A DNA stretch of 64,000 bases from Lewinellaceae bacterium (GCA_016711435.1 JADJSY010000024.1:70838-134837), one strand, 5' to 3'; shown: positions 35,201 to 44,923, counted from the first letter of the stretch. Translations and numbers: made by a program. Notes: generated by a model from the sequence alone, not told the origin.

Positions 35201-35362
35201 TTACTCACTGACTTCTTCCTCGTCACTTTCCTCTGCTTCTTCCGTTTCTTCTTCCTCGTCAGACGTATCTTCATCGTCTTCCTCGATCATTTCTACGGAT
35301 TCAATTTCCTCGTCAGATACTTCGAGGTTTTCTACTGGTTCGATTTCTTCAAAATTGAGCAT
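35201..35362 (-). CDS. very acidic 53-residue protein
   Basis: From ATG 35362 the minus strand encodes MLNFEEIEPVENLEVSDEE and continues with runs of Glu, Asp and Ser to EESDEEEVSE and TAA at 35201-35203. More than half of the residues are Asp or Glu, and none are Lys, Arg or His. The opposite strand is open too, but reads only as Ser-rich low-complexity sequence. A second acidic gene with a similar start lies 137 bp upstream on the same strand, so this is probably a real small protein. Function is unknown. Confidence 0.55.
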   Translation of the reverse strand: MLNFEEIEPVENLEVSDEEIESVEMIEEDDEDTSDEEEETEEAEESDEEEVSE

Positions 35363-35467
35363 GGTTTCAAATGTTAGAATGAATAAATGGTGAACTTACA
35401 CCGCAAAGCACGTATTGAAATGTTGCCTTAATTTTGCGTGCAGGTTAAGTTGCCATGAATTTAAACA

Positions 35468-35499
35468 TCATCTCCCATCCCTCATCCCTATTCAAATCC
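35468..35499. repeat. CATCCCT heptad array
   Basis: Units CATCTCC, CATCCCT, CATCCCT and ATTCAAATCCCT lie between the two acidic genes, up to the stop of the upstream one. Confidence 0.55.
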
Positions 35500-35757
35500 C
35501 TATATCTCATCCTCGATCTCTTCTCCCTCACCAAAATCGTAATCGTCTTCTTCGCCCTCTTCTTCCAGGGCTAAATCTTCGTCCAGGTCATCTTCATCTA
35601 TGCCGAATCCGTCTTCGTCTTCTTCAAATTCTTCATCCAGGCCGTATTCTTCTTCTTCCATTTCTTCTGCGTCCAATTCATCGTCGAGTTGGTTAACAAC
35701 GGTCTGGCTTTCAAAGTCGTAGCGATCATTTAATTCGATTTTTTCCAAATAGTGCAT
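35500..35757 (-). CDS. very acidic 85-residue protein
   Basis: From ATG 35757 the protein begins MHYLEKIELNDRYDFESQTV and is then dominated by Glu and Asp (DDELDAEEMEEEEYGLDEEF, GIDEDDLDEDLALEEEG), ending EGEEIEDEI. It carries regularly spaced Tyr, Phe, Leu and Gly among the acids. This suggests metal binding, a charged linker or a nucleic-acid mimic, but none can be shown. It lies upstream of the shorter acidic gene and downstream of an OPT transporter on the same strand. The longer frame upstream runs into repeat sequence. Confidence 0.6.
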   Translation of the reverse strand: MHYLEKIELNDRYDFESQTVVNQLDDELDAEEMEEEEYGLDEEFEEDEDGFGIDEDDLDEDLALEEEGEEDDYDFGEGEEIEDEI

Positions 35758-35764
35758 GGTTGTT

Positions 35765-35827
35765 TTATTTAAAGTTGAACATGGTTTTTTATTTAAAGTT
35801 GAACAATAACTCATAACTCATAACTAC
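35765..35827. repeat. tandem leader repeat, mini-ORF and CATAACT heptads
   Basis: ATTTAAAGTTGAACA occurs at 35767-35781 and again at 35791-35805. On the minus strand the first copy forms a mini-ORF, MFNFK plus stop, at 35782-35765, just before the acidic gene. Heptads CATAACT follow at 35804-35827 up to the OPT gene stop. Confidence 0.6.
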
Positions 35828-37876
35828 TTATTTTTTCCTTGCCGCCCGTATCAGGAAGAATGCCAATGTTGCAAAGAACAGCACCCCGAGGAAATGGTAT
35901 CCGCCCGTGCCGAGTACATGGGTCAGCGATTCTTCCACGCTGATCGCGGCCAGCGATCCTGCGGTAGCGTCAGAGGCTTGCAACAGGGCAACTACCACAC
36001 CAGCTAAAGCGCCGCCTGCCACCAATCCGGTTGCAAAAAGACTGCCTTTGCCCAATTCCGAATCTTCCGTTGCTTCCCCTTTGCGCTGCGCCATCCAGTC
36101 CGTCAGGCCTTTCAGTGCGCCGCCGATCCAGATAGGCAGGGTAGTGCTCAGCGGCAGGTAAAGTCCTACGGCAAACGAAAGCGATTTTACACTGCATAGT
36201 TCGAGCGTAATCGCGATAAACAGTCCGACCAACACAAATTGCCAGTCGAGGTTAAAAGATAAAAGCCCTTTGATAAGTGTTGCCATCAAGGTCGCCTGCG
36301 GGGCATTGAATTTTTCACCGATGGCATGTTCTATCCCGGCAGCGCGCATATCCGCAGTCGGGTTATCCAGGAACAATACCGTAGCGCCAATGACTAAAGA
36401 GGAGACGATAACGCCGATAAAAAGCGCCATCTGCTGGTATTTAGGCGTTGCACCGACAATATACCCCGTCTTCAGGTCTTGCGAGGTGGCGCCGGCATTG
36501 GCAGCCGCGATGCAGATCATACTGCCCACAACCAATGCCATCGGCTCGAATACTTTTCCGGTCCAGCCGACGCCGATAAATACGAGCGCCGTACCCATGA
36601 TGGTTGCTATCGTCATCCCTGAAATGGGATTGTTGCTGCTGCCGATAATGCCGACGATGCGACTGGAAACCGTAACAAAGAAAAAGCCGAAAATAATGAC
36701 CAGGACGCCGATCATCAGTTTGCTTAAAATACTGTCGCCTGGAATGCTGGGAAGAACTGCCATCAGTAGAATCAGCGCCAGGCATCCGATGGCGACTACT
36801 TTGAGAGACAGGTCTTGATCCGTACGGGCCACTGCCGCATTCGCATCGCGGTTGCGCATGGAAGCCACGCTTTCCCGGAAAGAGGAAACGATTGTAGGCA
36901 TGGTTTTAATCAGGGTAATAAAACCCGCTCCCGCTACGGCGCCTGCGCCGATTTGCCGGACATAAGCCCGGTACAAAGCGCTGGTCAGGTCGGTGAACGT
37001 ATGTGTTTCCGGGTTCCAGCCGTAGGGATAACGGATATTGCCCGCTGCGTCCGTAATAGGTTTGAGCAAATCGAGTTTGTTGAGTTGCATAGCAACGGTA
37101 TCCATCGGAACCAGCGTCGCCAGCAGGGGTATAAGCCCCATCCAGGCCAATACGCCGCCCGCTACCAGCACGCCGGCGATACGCGGCCCGATGATGTAAC
37201 CCACGCCGAGGTACTCCGGCGTGATTTCGCCGCTGACCCGCGCAGAAGGCAGGTATTTATTGTTGGAGGCTGTTTCCCATACCGGCGATTCGGCAATGAC
37301 ACGGAATACCCTTTGCAAAAGGGCGTATCCGAATGCAAAACCCAGTCCCTGGAAAGCGGTTTTGGCAAAATCGCCCCCTTTTTCGCCCGCAATCAGTACG
37401 TGCGCACAGGCAGTACCTTCCGGGTAGGGTAGGTTGGCATGTTCTTTGACAATCAGCGACTTGCGCAACGGAATCATCATCAGAACACCCAGAATACCGC
37501 CAAAAATAGCAAGCATCAGGATGGTCCAGTAACTGAAAAAACCTTTGCCGATGCCATCACTCAAAAATAAAAATGCGGGCAGGGTGAATACCACGCCGGC
37601 TGCAACCGATTCGCCCGCCGAACCGGTCGTCTGAATGATATTGTTCTCTAAAATCGTGGTTCCGAGAAACTTACGGCCCAATGAAATGGCCAGTACGGCA
37701 ATAGGAATGGAAGCGGAAACCGTCAGACCGGCTTTTAAAGCCAGGTAAACGGTGGCTGCACCAAACAGGATACCAAACAGGGAGCCCAGCAAAATGGCCC
37801 GGACGGTAAATTCTTTGACCGACAAATCGCCGGGCGCAACATAGGGTTTGAAATCGGAAGTGTCAGTTGGCTGCAT
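35828..37876 (-). CDS. OPT-family oligopeptide/metal-chelate transporter
   Basis: The protein of 682 residues has about 16 membrane helices and the features of prokaryotic OPT proteins: FTVRAILLGSLFGILFGAATVYLALKAGLT at the start (helix 1, of which only a part is quoted by families), NNIIQTTGSAGES near residue 80 and LPYPEGTACA near residue 155. Later come GFFFVTVSSRIVGIIGSSNNPISGM-type sequence and SFAVGLYLPLSTT. Members move oligopeptides or metal chelates with protons. It is alone on the minus strand and diverges from the PorP-like gene. Substrate unknown. Confidence 0.9.
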   Translation of the reverse strand: MQPTDTSDFKPYVAPGDLSVKEFTVRAILLGSLFGILFGAATVYLALKAGLTVSASIPIAVLAISLGRKFLGTTILENNIIQTTGSAGESVAAGVVFTLPAFLFLSDGIGKGFFSYWTILMLAIFGGILGVLMMIPLRKSLIVKEHANLPYPEGTACAHVLIAGEKGGDFAKTAFQGLGFAFGYALLQRVFRVIAESPVWETASNNKYLPSARVSGEITPEYLGVGYIIGPRIAGVLVAGGVLAWMGLIPLLATLVPMDTVAMQLNKLDLLKPITDAAGNIRYPYGWNPETHTFTDLTSALYRAYVRQIGAGAVAGAGFITLIKTMPTIVSSFRESVASMRNRDANAAVARTDQDLSLKVVAIGCLALILLMAVLPSIPGDSILSKLMIGVLVIIFGFFFVTVSSRIVGIIGSSNNPISGMTIATIMGTALVFIGVGWTGKVFEPMALVVGSMICIAAANAGATSQDLKTGYIVGATPKYQQMALFIGVIVSSLVIGATVLFLDNPTADMRAAGIEHAIGEKFNAPQATLMATLIKGLLSFNLDWQFVLVGLFIAITLELCSVKSLSFAVGLYLPLSTTLPIWIGGALKGLTDWMAQRKGEATEDSELGKGSLFATGLVAGGALAGVVVALLQASDATAGSLAAISVEESLTHVLGTGGYHFLGVLFFATLAFFLIRAARKK

Positions 37877-38093
37877 ATTTCGTTTTTGATTGGAAAGAAC
37901 CGGAAGATTAGATGGCGAAAGGTATAAAAATTTTGATTTCCTTTAAAAAGACCAAAAAATGGCCTGTGTGCGTTAAAGGACACAAGCCGGACATTTATTC
38001 AAACTGGCGCCGAAAAATATCGCCGAACAGGGGTTCTGCGGTACCATACCTTTACAAACCGCATTACCTTCGCCCAAATTTATTCCCATCAGC

Positions 38094-39131
38094 ATGAAGA
38101 AATCGCTTTTTTACACCCTCTTTTTATTCTTTTTTGTATCACAAATTAGTGCCCAGGACAAGCATTTTACCCAGTTTTATGCTTCTCCACTGACGCTCAA
38201 TCCGGCATTAACCGGCGCATTCGATGGCAGTTATCGCCTGGGAACCATCTACCGCGACCAATGGCGGCAGGTGCTTGACAATCCGATCAAAACGTTCTCT
38301 ATGGGGGCTGATCTGCGTTTTGATGCACCAGGAAAAAACAACAACGACGACGCAATCGGGCTGGGATTGATGTTTTTTAACGACAAAGTAAGTGTAATCG
38401 ACTTTAGCACCACCCAGATTGCCATTTCCATGGCATATCATAAATCATTGGGAGGCGGCAAACGGCAGTTCCTTACCCTGGGCGCTCAACTCGGCCTGAC
38501 CCAGCGCAATGTCAACTACGAATCGCTCGATTTTCACGATGAATTCGATGGCTTTAACGGCTACACGGGTACTACCCTGGAAGAACTGCCCACCAATACT
38601 TTCGCATTTGCGGATTACTCTGTTGGTTTGAACTATACTGCAAAATTCGGACGTTCCGGGCGGATTTTTGTCGGCAGCGCTTTGCACCACTTTCTGCAAC
38701 CGACCATTTCCTTTTATGAAACGGATGCAGAAGGCGACAAACTTTATATGAAACTAAACGGGCAGTTTGCAGCCAGCCTTCCCCTGACCCGCGACAACCG
38801 CGTTTCGCTGCTGCCCCGGGTGCTTGTAGCGATACAAGGCCCGCACATGGAAATTAATGCAGGCGCCAATATTCGTACGGCTATGGGAAAATACGGCGGC
38901 AGCGCGGTGCACTTTGGCGCCTGGGCGCGACCGGTGCGCAACAGCGACGGCCTCGGCCTCGACGCCGTCGTGGCAATGTTGGGATTTGAGATCAACAGTG
39001 TGCTTTTAGGTTTGAGTTATGACCTGAATATCGGGGCATTACAAGCCAAACAACGCCAAAGCGCCTTTGAAATTTCTGTCGCTTACCTGGGCAATTATGA
39101 CAACGAAGAAATTGTCTGCCCGAAATTCTGA
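38094..39131 (+). CDS. PorP/SprF family type IX secretion membrane protein
   Basis: The 345-residue outer-membrane protein has a signal peptide (FFVSQISAQ) and the family opening DKHFTQFYASPLTLNPALTG followed by YRLGTIYRDQWR. Barrel strands such as GLGLMFFNDKVS, TQIAISMAYHK and VLLGLSYDLNIG follow. PorP/SprF proteins help T9SS clients, especially those with type B sorting domains, to be secreted or anchored at the surface. The T9SS type B protein at 61261-63666 lies 22 kb away. The stop codon overlaps the start of the redoxin gene (TGATG), so the two are translationally coupled. Confidence 0.9.
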   Translation: MKKSLFYTLFLFFFVSQISAQDKHFTQFYASPLTLNPALTGAFDGSYRLGTIYRDQWRQVLDNPIKTFSMGADLRFDAPGKNNNDDAIGLGLMFFNDKVSVIDFSTTQIAISMAYHKSLGGGKRQFLTLGAQLGLTQRNVNYESLDFHDEFDGFNGYTGTTLEELPTNTFAFADYSVGLNYTAKFGRSGRIFVGSALHHFLQPTISFYETDAEGDKLYMKLNGQFAASLPLTRDNRVSLLPRVLVAIQGPHMEINAGANIRTAMGKYGGSAVHFGAWARPVRNSDGLGLDAVVAMLGFEINSVLLGLSYDLNIGALQAKQRQSAFEISVAYLGNYDNEEIVCPKF

Positions 39132-40316
39132 TGACTATGAAAACAATTACCTGCTTTGCCCTTTTGCTCTGTTGCATCGGTTGGCGATGCCAGTCACCCT
39201 CACAACCTGCCAATACTTCATTGAATGCCGTGTTTGTGGCAAACCCGCAACCGGTGCCTTCACAACCGGTCAAAACCCTTGAAACCGGTGTGGCCGCACC
39301 GGATTTTAATCTCCCTGGTGTCGACGGCAAATTTTACAGCCTGAAAGATTTTAAAGACGCGCGGGCATTGGTGATCGTGTTTACCTGCAATCATTGCCCG
39401 ACCGCCCAGGCGTACGAAGACCGGATCATTGCGTTTACCAATGATTACAAATCAAAAGGTGTGGAAGTGGTGGCTATTTCACCGAATAGTCCACTGGGGT
39501 TGTTGTACGAAGAACTGGGTTTCAGCGACCTCAACGACGATTATAAAGACATGCAGCGCCGAGCGGAAGACAAAAAATTCAATTTCCCTTACCTGTACGA
39601 CGGTGATACGGAAAGCGCTTCGCTGCAATACGGCCCGGCTGCAACGCCGCAGGTATTTGTATTCGACCAGGAACGCAAGTTGCGCTACACCGGCCGCCTC
39701 GATCGCAGCGAGAAACCGGGCACTGCCAATGCCGACGATTTAAGGGCTGCTACCGATGCCGTGCTGGCCGGACAAGCGGTAAAGGAACCCGTGACACAAA
39801 CCTTCGGATGTTCCACCAAATGGGGCTGGAAACTGGATTTGCGCACCAAAGCAGACGCAGACTGGGCCAACAAGGAAGTAAAAGTGACTGGCATTGATGC
39901 AGCAGGCATTCGCAGCCTGTTGAAAAACGAAGGTTCCGATAAATTACGACTCATCAACATCTGGGCGACCTGGTGCGGCCCCTGTGTGCTGGAATACCCG
40001 GAATTCGTCGTCTTACAACGCATGTACGGCGCGCGATTTCGAATTTGTATCCGTTTCGGCAGATAAAGCCGAAAAAGAAGCCAAAGTGCTGGAATTTTTG
40101 AAAAGTAAACAATCTGCCGTCACCAATTACCTGTTTATGGAGTCGGATAAATACGCACTCACAGAAGCCATCGGCAAGGATTGGAACGGCGCATTACCCT
40201 ACACGGTACTGCTGGAACCGGGCGGCAAAGTGGTCTGGTTCCACCAGGGAGAAGTCGATTTCCATGCCCTGAAACGCGTCATTGTGGAACATCCTTTGAT
40301 GGGCAGGGTTTATTAA
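39131..40316 (+). CDS. two-domain thioredoxin-fold protein, one frameshift
   Basis: After a signal-like N-terminus (TCFALLLCCIGWRCQ), the first domain (PDFNLPGVDGKFYSLKDF, FTCNHCPTAQAYEDR) is an AhpC/Tpx-like fold with CNHC in the redox position. The second domain (LRLINIWATWCGPCVLEYPE) is TlpA-like with a classical CGPC pair. Together about 395 residues. The frame breaks between 40024 and 40036, in the GC-alternating stretch around TACGGCGCGCG, with MYG-ARDFEFVSVS on the two sides. The protein should be periplasmic and handle thiol exchange. It is coupled to the PorP-like gene. Confidence 0.8.
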
Positions 40317-40402
40317 GTAAAGAAAAGGGCAAAGGCAAGGCAAAAGGCAATTTGTGCCATTTTGCCCTTTTGCCAAAATTGGTGACTCTTGCCTTTTACT
40401 TA
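40317..40402. repeat. CAAAGG/CAAAAGG heptad hairpin filling a convergent gap
   Basis: AAGTAAA, GGGCAAAGGC and AAGGCAAAAGGCAA on the left are mirrored by TTGCCCTTTTGCC and TTGCCTTTTACTTA on the right. The outer ends pair as TTAAGTAAA with TTTACTTAA. The element fills the gap from the redoxin stop to the stop of the T9SS gene at 40400. Confidence 0.75.
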
Positions 40403-42058
40403 ATAAACCAGCAAAACATTCCCTTGATAGGAGCCGTTCACCTTGACTACATACAGGCCGGGCGTCGGGCTTCCCGGTTGTACTGAAAGATAGTTCGCGC
40501 CTTTGCTCGTCTGAAAAGTTTTTTCCAAAACAATTTTTCCGTTCATATCCGCCACCTGTACCAGCACATCCACGCCTTCCGGGCTGTCGTAATACACCTG
40601 AAACATACTGCGGGTCGGGTTGGGAAATATCTTTCCGGCGATGGGTTGTTCCTGTTCGCGGCTTATCCACCTCAAATCCATTTGCCGTTTGCTGATCTCC
40701 GTATCGTATATTTCAGCAGGTAAATGCGCCGAATGAAAACGCAGCATATCGGATAGTTGTCCGCCCTGAAGCGCTGTCAATTCTATAGAAAACAGCGCAT
40801 CGTTGGGGGGTAATGTCGCTGTGGCGCCATCCACCCACACCACAGGTAAATGCCCCTCAGAAACAGCATGAAGGTTGTAACATGTAGCGTCGAAACCGGG
40901 CAACCCTGTCGCTGATATGTTGTTGATTTGCACGACGTTCGGATCAAATCCGAGATCGAGCTGCAAGCCTTGAATCTCGAACCATTCTTCCGGTCTTAGT
41001 TCTAATCTGTATTGCTGTCCGGGATGCAGGTACCTGTCGGCAGCACGCAATGCGAAAGCGCCCCGGTCGCTGGGAGGAGGCGCAAAATAAGGCCCCGTCA
41101 GGTCACCTAATTTCACGCCCATCAGATCGACGCAACTGCCGTTGGACTGGACATTTGATCCCTGCGGGATAAATTTCCAGGGACTGCAAGGGAGATTTTC
41201 GAGAACACCGAGAATTAACTGCCTCCCTAATACTATGTCGTATGTTGTAACCATACCGTTGCAATTCATATCTGCGGCAAGTTTTTGCCAGTCCTGTACG
41301 AAGGTATCCAGACCGAGTATGTGTTTGCTGATCCGTACGAGGTCGAAAGTCGAAACGCCCTGAAGGGGGTCGGCATCCATTTTTGTTGCAGAAATGGTGT
41401 AACTGGTGTTTTGCAGTTGCGGTACATTGGAAAGGCTGTATGTGCCGGATGCGCTAATATTGGCAGTCATGGTTGGTGTCGTAGCGCTGATCTGAATGTT
41501 GGAAACCGGATTTCCAAAGGGGGATTCAATCGCGCATGATTGCGTCAGTTGCGCCGTGATACTTTGAGCAATCATGTCCATTGTAATCTGCGGTGTGGCA
41601 CCCCGCACATCAAATTCCACTTCGCCGTCAGGATAGATGATGATAAAAGTTGGCGTACCCTGAAATTCTCCAAACTGCCCGGTGATGTACGGTTGAAGAG
41701 CCGTCAGGCCGCCGCCATCGGTACCCGAGCCGGGCATGGTGAGGTTTTTTGCGGTTTTGTATTGGGCTACTTTAGAATTATTATCTGATTGCAGGGTGCT
41801 CAGTAGGAGGAATTCGACCTGACCCGGGTGGGCCGCTAACTGGCTTTCGTATAGAGCCTGCCAAAAAGGGGCGTGGGTGTTGCAAGGTGGGCAGGTGGTA
41901 AAAAATGCTTCAATTATGACTATTTTGCCCTGATTCAGGTAGTCATTATACAGGTTTCGCGATTGTCCATCTGAGGTGACAATGGTAAAATTGGGCGCAG
42001 TTTGTGCAAAACCATTGGCACACAAAAGCAGCAGCAACAGGGTAAACAAATTTTTCAT
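40400..42058 (-). CDS. T9SS-exported thioredoxin-domain protein with dockerin- and cohesin-like modules
   Basis: The 552-residue protein has a signal peptide (FTLLLLLLCANGFAQ) and an N-terminal thioredoxin fold (KIVIIEAFFTTCPPCNTHAP with a CPPC pair near residue 56). A small beta domain and a dockerin type I-like pair of segments follow (STFDLVRISKHILGL; ADMNCNGMVTTYDIVLGRQLI). A cohesin-like domain (FEIQGLQLDLGFDPNVVQ) comes next. The last 80 residues (IFPNPTRSMFQVYYDSPEG to the end) are a type A sorting signal. Export of a thioredoxin-like module to the cell surface is unusual. Redox, rather than structural, function is inferred from the intact CxxC. Confidence 0.85.
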   Translation of the reverse strand: MKNLFTLLLLLLCANGFAQTAPNFTIVTSDGQSRNLYNDYLNQGKIVIIEAFFTTCPPCNTHAPFWQALYESQLAAHPGQVEFLLLSTLQSDNNSKVAQYKTAKNLTMPGSGTDGGGLTALQPYITGQFGEFQGTPTFIIIYPDGEVEFDVRGATPQITMDMIAQSITAQLTQSCAIESPFGNPVSNIQISATTPTMTANISASGTYSLSNVPQLQNTSYTISATKMDADPLQGVSTFDLVRISKHILGLDTFVQDWQKLAADMNCNGMVTTYDIVLGRQLILGVLENLPCSPWKFIPQGSNVQSNGSCVDLMGVKLGDLTGPYFAPPPSDRGAFALRAADRYLHPGQQYRLELRPEEWFEIQGLQLDLGFDPNVVQINNISATGLPGFDATCYNLHAVSEGHLPVVWVDGATATLPPNDALFSIELTALQGGQLSDMLRFHSAHLPAEIYDTEISKRQMDLRWISREQEQPIAGKIFPNPTRSMFQVYYDSPEGVDVLVQVADMNGKIVLEKTFQTSKGANYLSVQPGSPTPGLYVVKVNGSYQGNVLLVY

Positions 42059-42199
42059 GTGACTCGGATTTGGATAATTAAAAGAAAGACAAAGAGGATT
42101 TAAACACCGAAAATTACTCTATTCACATTAACAATGCATTATATCACTGATTTTTACTTTGTTGCACGGCGATTTTGTCAGGTACTTTACTTTTGTGCC

Positions 42200-43138
42200 A
42201 TGAAAAATCGCATTTCCTTTTTTGTTGTTGCCCTGTCTTTGACGGCCCTGTTTGCTTTTGACAAAATGGTCTTTCAAAGTCCGGAGCAATTGGGGGAGCG
42301 TTTATTTTTTGACCCCATCCTCTCCTTAGACAGCACCATCAGTTGCAGCAGTTGCCATATTCCACAATTCGCTTTTTCAGACACTGCATTTTTTAGTCGC
42401 GGCGTAGGCGGCAGGACGGGCAGGCGCAATTCACCTTCTATTACCAATATGACAGCCCGGGCGCATTTTTTTTATGACGGCCGCGCTGCCACACTGGAAG
42501 AACAAGTATTAATGCCGATACAGGATACGCTGGAAATGCGCGCTAATGCGGCATTGGTGACAGCGCGCTTGCGACAGCATGCGTATTACGGCCCCGCTTT
42601 TATCCAACTATTTGGCAAAGAAGCAGATATGGCTGCCCTGGCACAGACTCTGGCCGCTTTCGTCAGAACTTTGGAAACCGGCAACACGCCTTTTGACCGC
42701 TGGATGCAGGGCAAATCGGGCGGCATGGACGCCGCAGCGGTTCGGGGCCGTGACGTTTTTATGAACAAAGGCAAATGTTTCGATTGCCACTTTTCCCCTG
42801 ACTTTACCGGAGACGAATTCAGAAATGTGGGGCTTTATACCGGGCGACGCAATCTGCAGGACCGCGGGCGCTTTGATGTGACGGGTGATAGTACCGACCT
42901 CGGAAAATTTAAAGTGCCGGGACTTCGGAACGTAGCCGTTACGGCGCCCTACATGCACAATGGCATGTTCAAAACCCTGGAAGAAGTAATTGAATTTTAC
43001 GATACGCCCAATCAGGTCGTTCCGGGCGGCATCAACCGGGATACTCTACTCAACGAGCCTCTTCGTCTTAGCCCGGAGGAAAAAAGCGACCTGAAAATAT
43101 TTCTGGAAGCCCTGACGGACGACAGATTTATCAGGTAG
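42200..43138 (+). CDS. di-heme cytochrome c peroxidase (MauG/CcpA family)
   Basis: From ATG 42200 the protein has 312 residues with a signal-like N-terminus (ISFFVVALSLTALFAF). Two heme-binding sites are present, CSSCH near residue 50 and CFDCH near residue 195. Typical family sequence includes LGERLFFDPILS, FSRGVGGRTGRRNSPS, FFYDGRAATLEEQ and VTAPYMHNGMFKTLEEV. It should reduce hydrogen peroxide in the periplasm, or oxidise another substrate as MauG does. It lies between the T9SS thioredoxin gene (divergent) and msrB (same strand). Confidence 0.92.
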   Translation: MKNRISFFVVALSLTALFAFDKMVFQSPEQLGERLFFDPILSLDSTISCSSCHIPQFAFSDTAFFSRGVGGRTGRRNSPSITNMTARAHFFYDGRAATLEEQVLMPIQDTLEMRANAALVTARLRQHAYYGPAFIQLFGKEADMAALAQTLAAFVRTLETGNTPFDRWMQGKSGGMDAAAVRGRDVFMNKGKCFDCHFSPDFTGDEFRNVGLYTGRRNLQDRGRFDVTGDSTDLGKFKVPGLRNVAVTAPYMHNGMFKTLEEVIEFYDTPNQVVPGGINRDTLLNEPLRLSPEEKSDLKIFLEALTDDRFIR

Positions 43139-43176
43139 TTATCGGTTATTAGTTATCGGTTATCCGTGTTGATACT
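43137..43176. repeat. GTTATCG heptad array after the peroxidase gene
   Basis: Units AGTTATC, GGTTATT, AGTTATC and GGTTATC are followed by CGTGTTGATA. The reverse complement is nearly identical to 56389-56426 and very like 23463-23500. Confidence 0.75.
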
Positions 43177-43270
43177 CAAGTATTTGTAAAGAATTTAAGC
43201 AAAACGAATTTTCCCCTATTTTACCTTAACTTTTTATGAAGTATATTGTTTAACCCTAAAAATCAGTTCC

Positions 43271-43657
43271 ATGGAAAATAAAGATCAAAACTGGAATACC
43301 CTCACTCCGGAAGAAGAATATGTAATTGCCAAAAAAGGCACGGAAAGGGCTTTTACCGGCGAATACAACAACCACAAAGCCAACGGCACCTTCATCTGCC
43401 GCCGCTGCAATGCGCCTTTATACCAGTCGTCCGATAAATTTGACAGCGGCTGCGGCTGGCCATCTTTTGATGATGAAATACCGGGCGCAATTGTTCGCCA
43501 TACGGATATTACGCTGGGCATGAAGCGAACGGAAATCGTTTGCGCCAATTGCGACGGGCACCTGGGGCACGTTTTTGAAGGCGAACGCCTGACCGAAAAA
43601 AATACACGTCATTGCGTCAATTCGCTTTCCATCCGGTTTGTCCCGGCTGCCGGCTGA
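43271..43657 (+). CDS. msrB: peptide-methionine (R)-S-oxide reductase
   Basis: MsrB repairs methionine-R-sulfoxide in proteins. The 128-residue protein has two zinc-binding pairs (CRRC near residue 44 and CANC near residue 93) and the family sequence FDSGCGWPSFDDEI, GHLGHVFEGE and the catalytic Cys in TRHCVNSLSIRF. There is no signal peptide, so it acts in the cytoplasm. Together with the MauG-type peroxidase upstream and two thioredoxin-fold genes it forms a neighbourhood of redox functions. Confidence 0.95.
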   Translation: MENKDQNWNTLTPEEEYVIAKKGTERAFTGEYNNHKANGTFICRRCNAPLYQSSDKFDSGCGWPSFDDEIPGAIVRHTDITLGMKRTEIVCANCDGHLGHVFEGERLTEKNTRHCVNSLSIRFVPAAG

Positions 43658-43742
43658 AAATCAAAATCGTATAAATGGGTCTGATCCTTTTTTTCCTCAT
43701 ACATTAGCCGCCTGTTCTAACCATAGATCAACCAACTATTGT

Positions 43743-44923
43743 ATGCCGGTAAAAAACTACTCAAAAGAATCGCTCGAACTATACGAAAAATACAAAGGCA
43801 AAATCGGCATTCGTCTGAAAATGCCTGTCGTTACCAAAGACGACCTGGCTATGGTGTATTCTCCCGGCGTGGCAGCTCCCTGTGAAGCGATCAGACACAA
43901 CCCCGAAGAAGTATACCGGTATACGATCAAGTCCAATACCGTTGCCGTGGTGTCGGACGGTTCTGCCGTACTGGGTTTAGGCAATATCGGCGCAGCAGCA
44001 GCCATACCGGTGATGGAAGGCAAATCTATGCTTTTCAAAAAATTTGCAGACATCGACGCCTTCCCGATTTGCCTCGACACACAGAATGCCGAGGAAATTA
44101 TACGCACGGTGCGCCTGATAGCGCCGGTTTTCGGCGGCATCAACCTGGAAGACATCTCGGCGCCGCGTTGCTTCATCGTTGAAGAAGCCTTCCAGGACCT
44201 GGGCATTCCCGTTTTTCACGACGACCAGCACGGCACGGCCGTTGTAACGCTTGCAGCCCTGCTCAATGCTTCAAAAGTTGTCAACAAAAAGATAAATGAT
44301 CTTAAAGTTGTCATTAACGGGGCTGGTTCCGCAGGCATTGCCATCGCAAAACTGCTGAAAGGTTTCGGCGAGAAAAACCCAAAGTCAAAGTGCGCGATAT
44401 CATTTTATGCGACCGGAAAGGGGCCATTCACAAAGGCCGTAAGGACTTAACCCTTCACAAGGAAGAGGCGCTTCGATACACCAACCGACATCATCTGAGC
44501 GGTTCCGTCCATGAGGTACTGAAAGACGCCGATGTCTTCATCGGCGTCAGTGAAGCGGGATTGTTAACTGCCGACGATATCCGCACGATGGCTAAAGATG
44601 CTATTGTATTTGCTATGGCCAATCCAAATCCTGAAATTATGCCGGAAGAGGCATATAAAGGCGGCGCCGCTATTGCAGGTACCGGGCGCAGCGACATGCC
44701 CAATCAAGTCAATAATGTATTGGGATTTCCAGGTATTTTCAGGGGCGCGCTGGATGCGCGGGCGCCCCGTATCAGTACGGCTATGAAATTAGCCGCTGCT
44801 TTCGCGATTGCTAAATACCTCAAAAAACCCGACCGCGAGCACATTATTCCATCTTCCCTGGACAAAAAAGTTACGAAAGCCGTCGCGAAGGCTGTTTACA
44901 GACAGGCGATGAAGGAGAAGTGA
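43743..44923 (+). CDS. malic enzyme, NAD(P)-dependent short form, one frameshift
   Basis: The enzyme decarboxylates malate to pyruvate. Joined across the break it has about 393 residues, so it lacks the phosphotransacetylase domain of long MaeB proteins. The N-domain shows DLAMVYSPGVAAPCEAI, SDGSAVLGLGNIGAAAAIPVMEGK-type sequence and FGGINLEDISAPRCF, and the metal and catalytic residues in FHDDQHGTAVV. The NAD domain has VINGAGSAGIAIAKLL, then FAMANPNPEI and NNVLGFPGIFRGALD. The A run 44373-44377 has five bases where six are needed, which shifts the frame before KVKVRDIILCDR. Confidence 0.9.

Noticed and set aside
35061..35393. Ser-rich 110-residue open frame on the plus strand
   Set aside because: The Ser/Thr runs are the complement of Glu/Asp codons of the acidic gene on the minus strand, and it would cross the terminator hairpin.
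35415..35696. 93-residue Leu/Arg/His-rich frame on the plus strand
   Set aside because: Complement of the second acidic gene; no sensible protein features.
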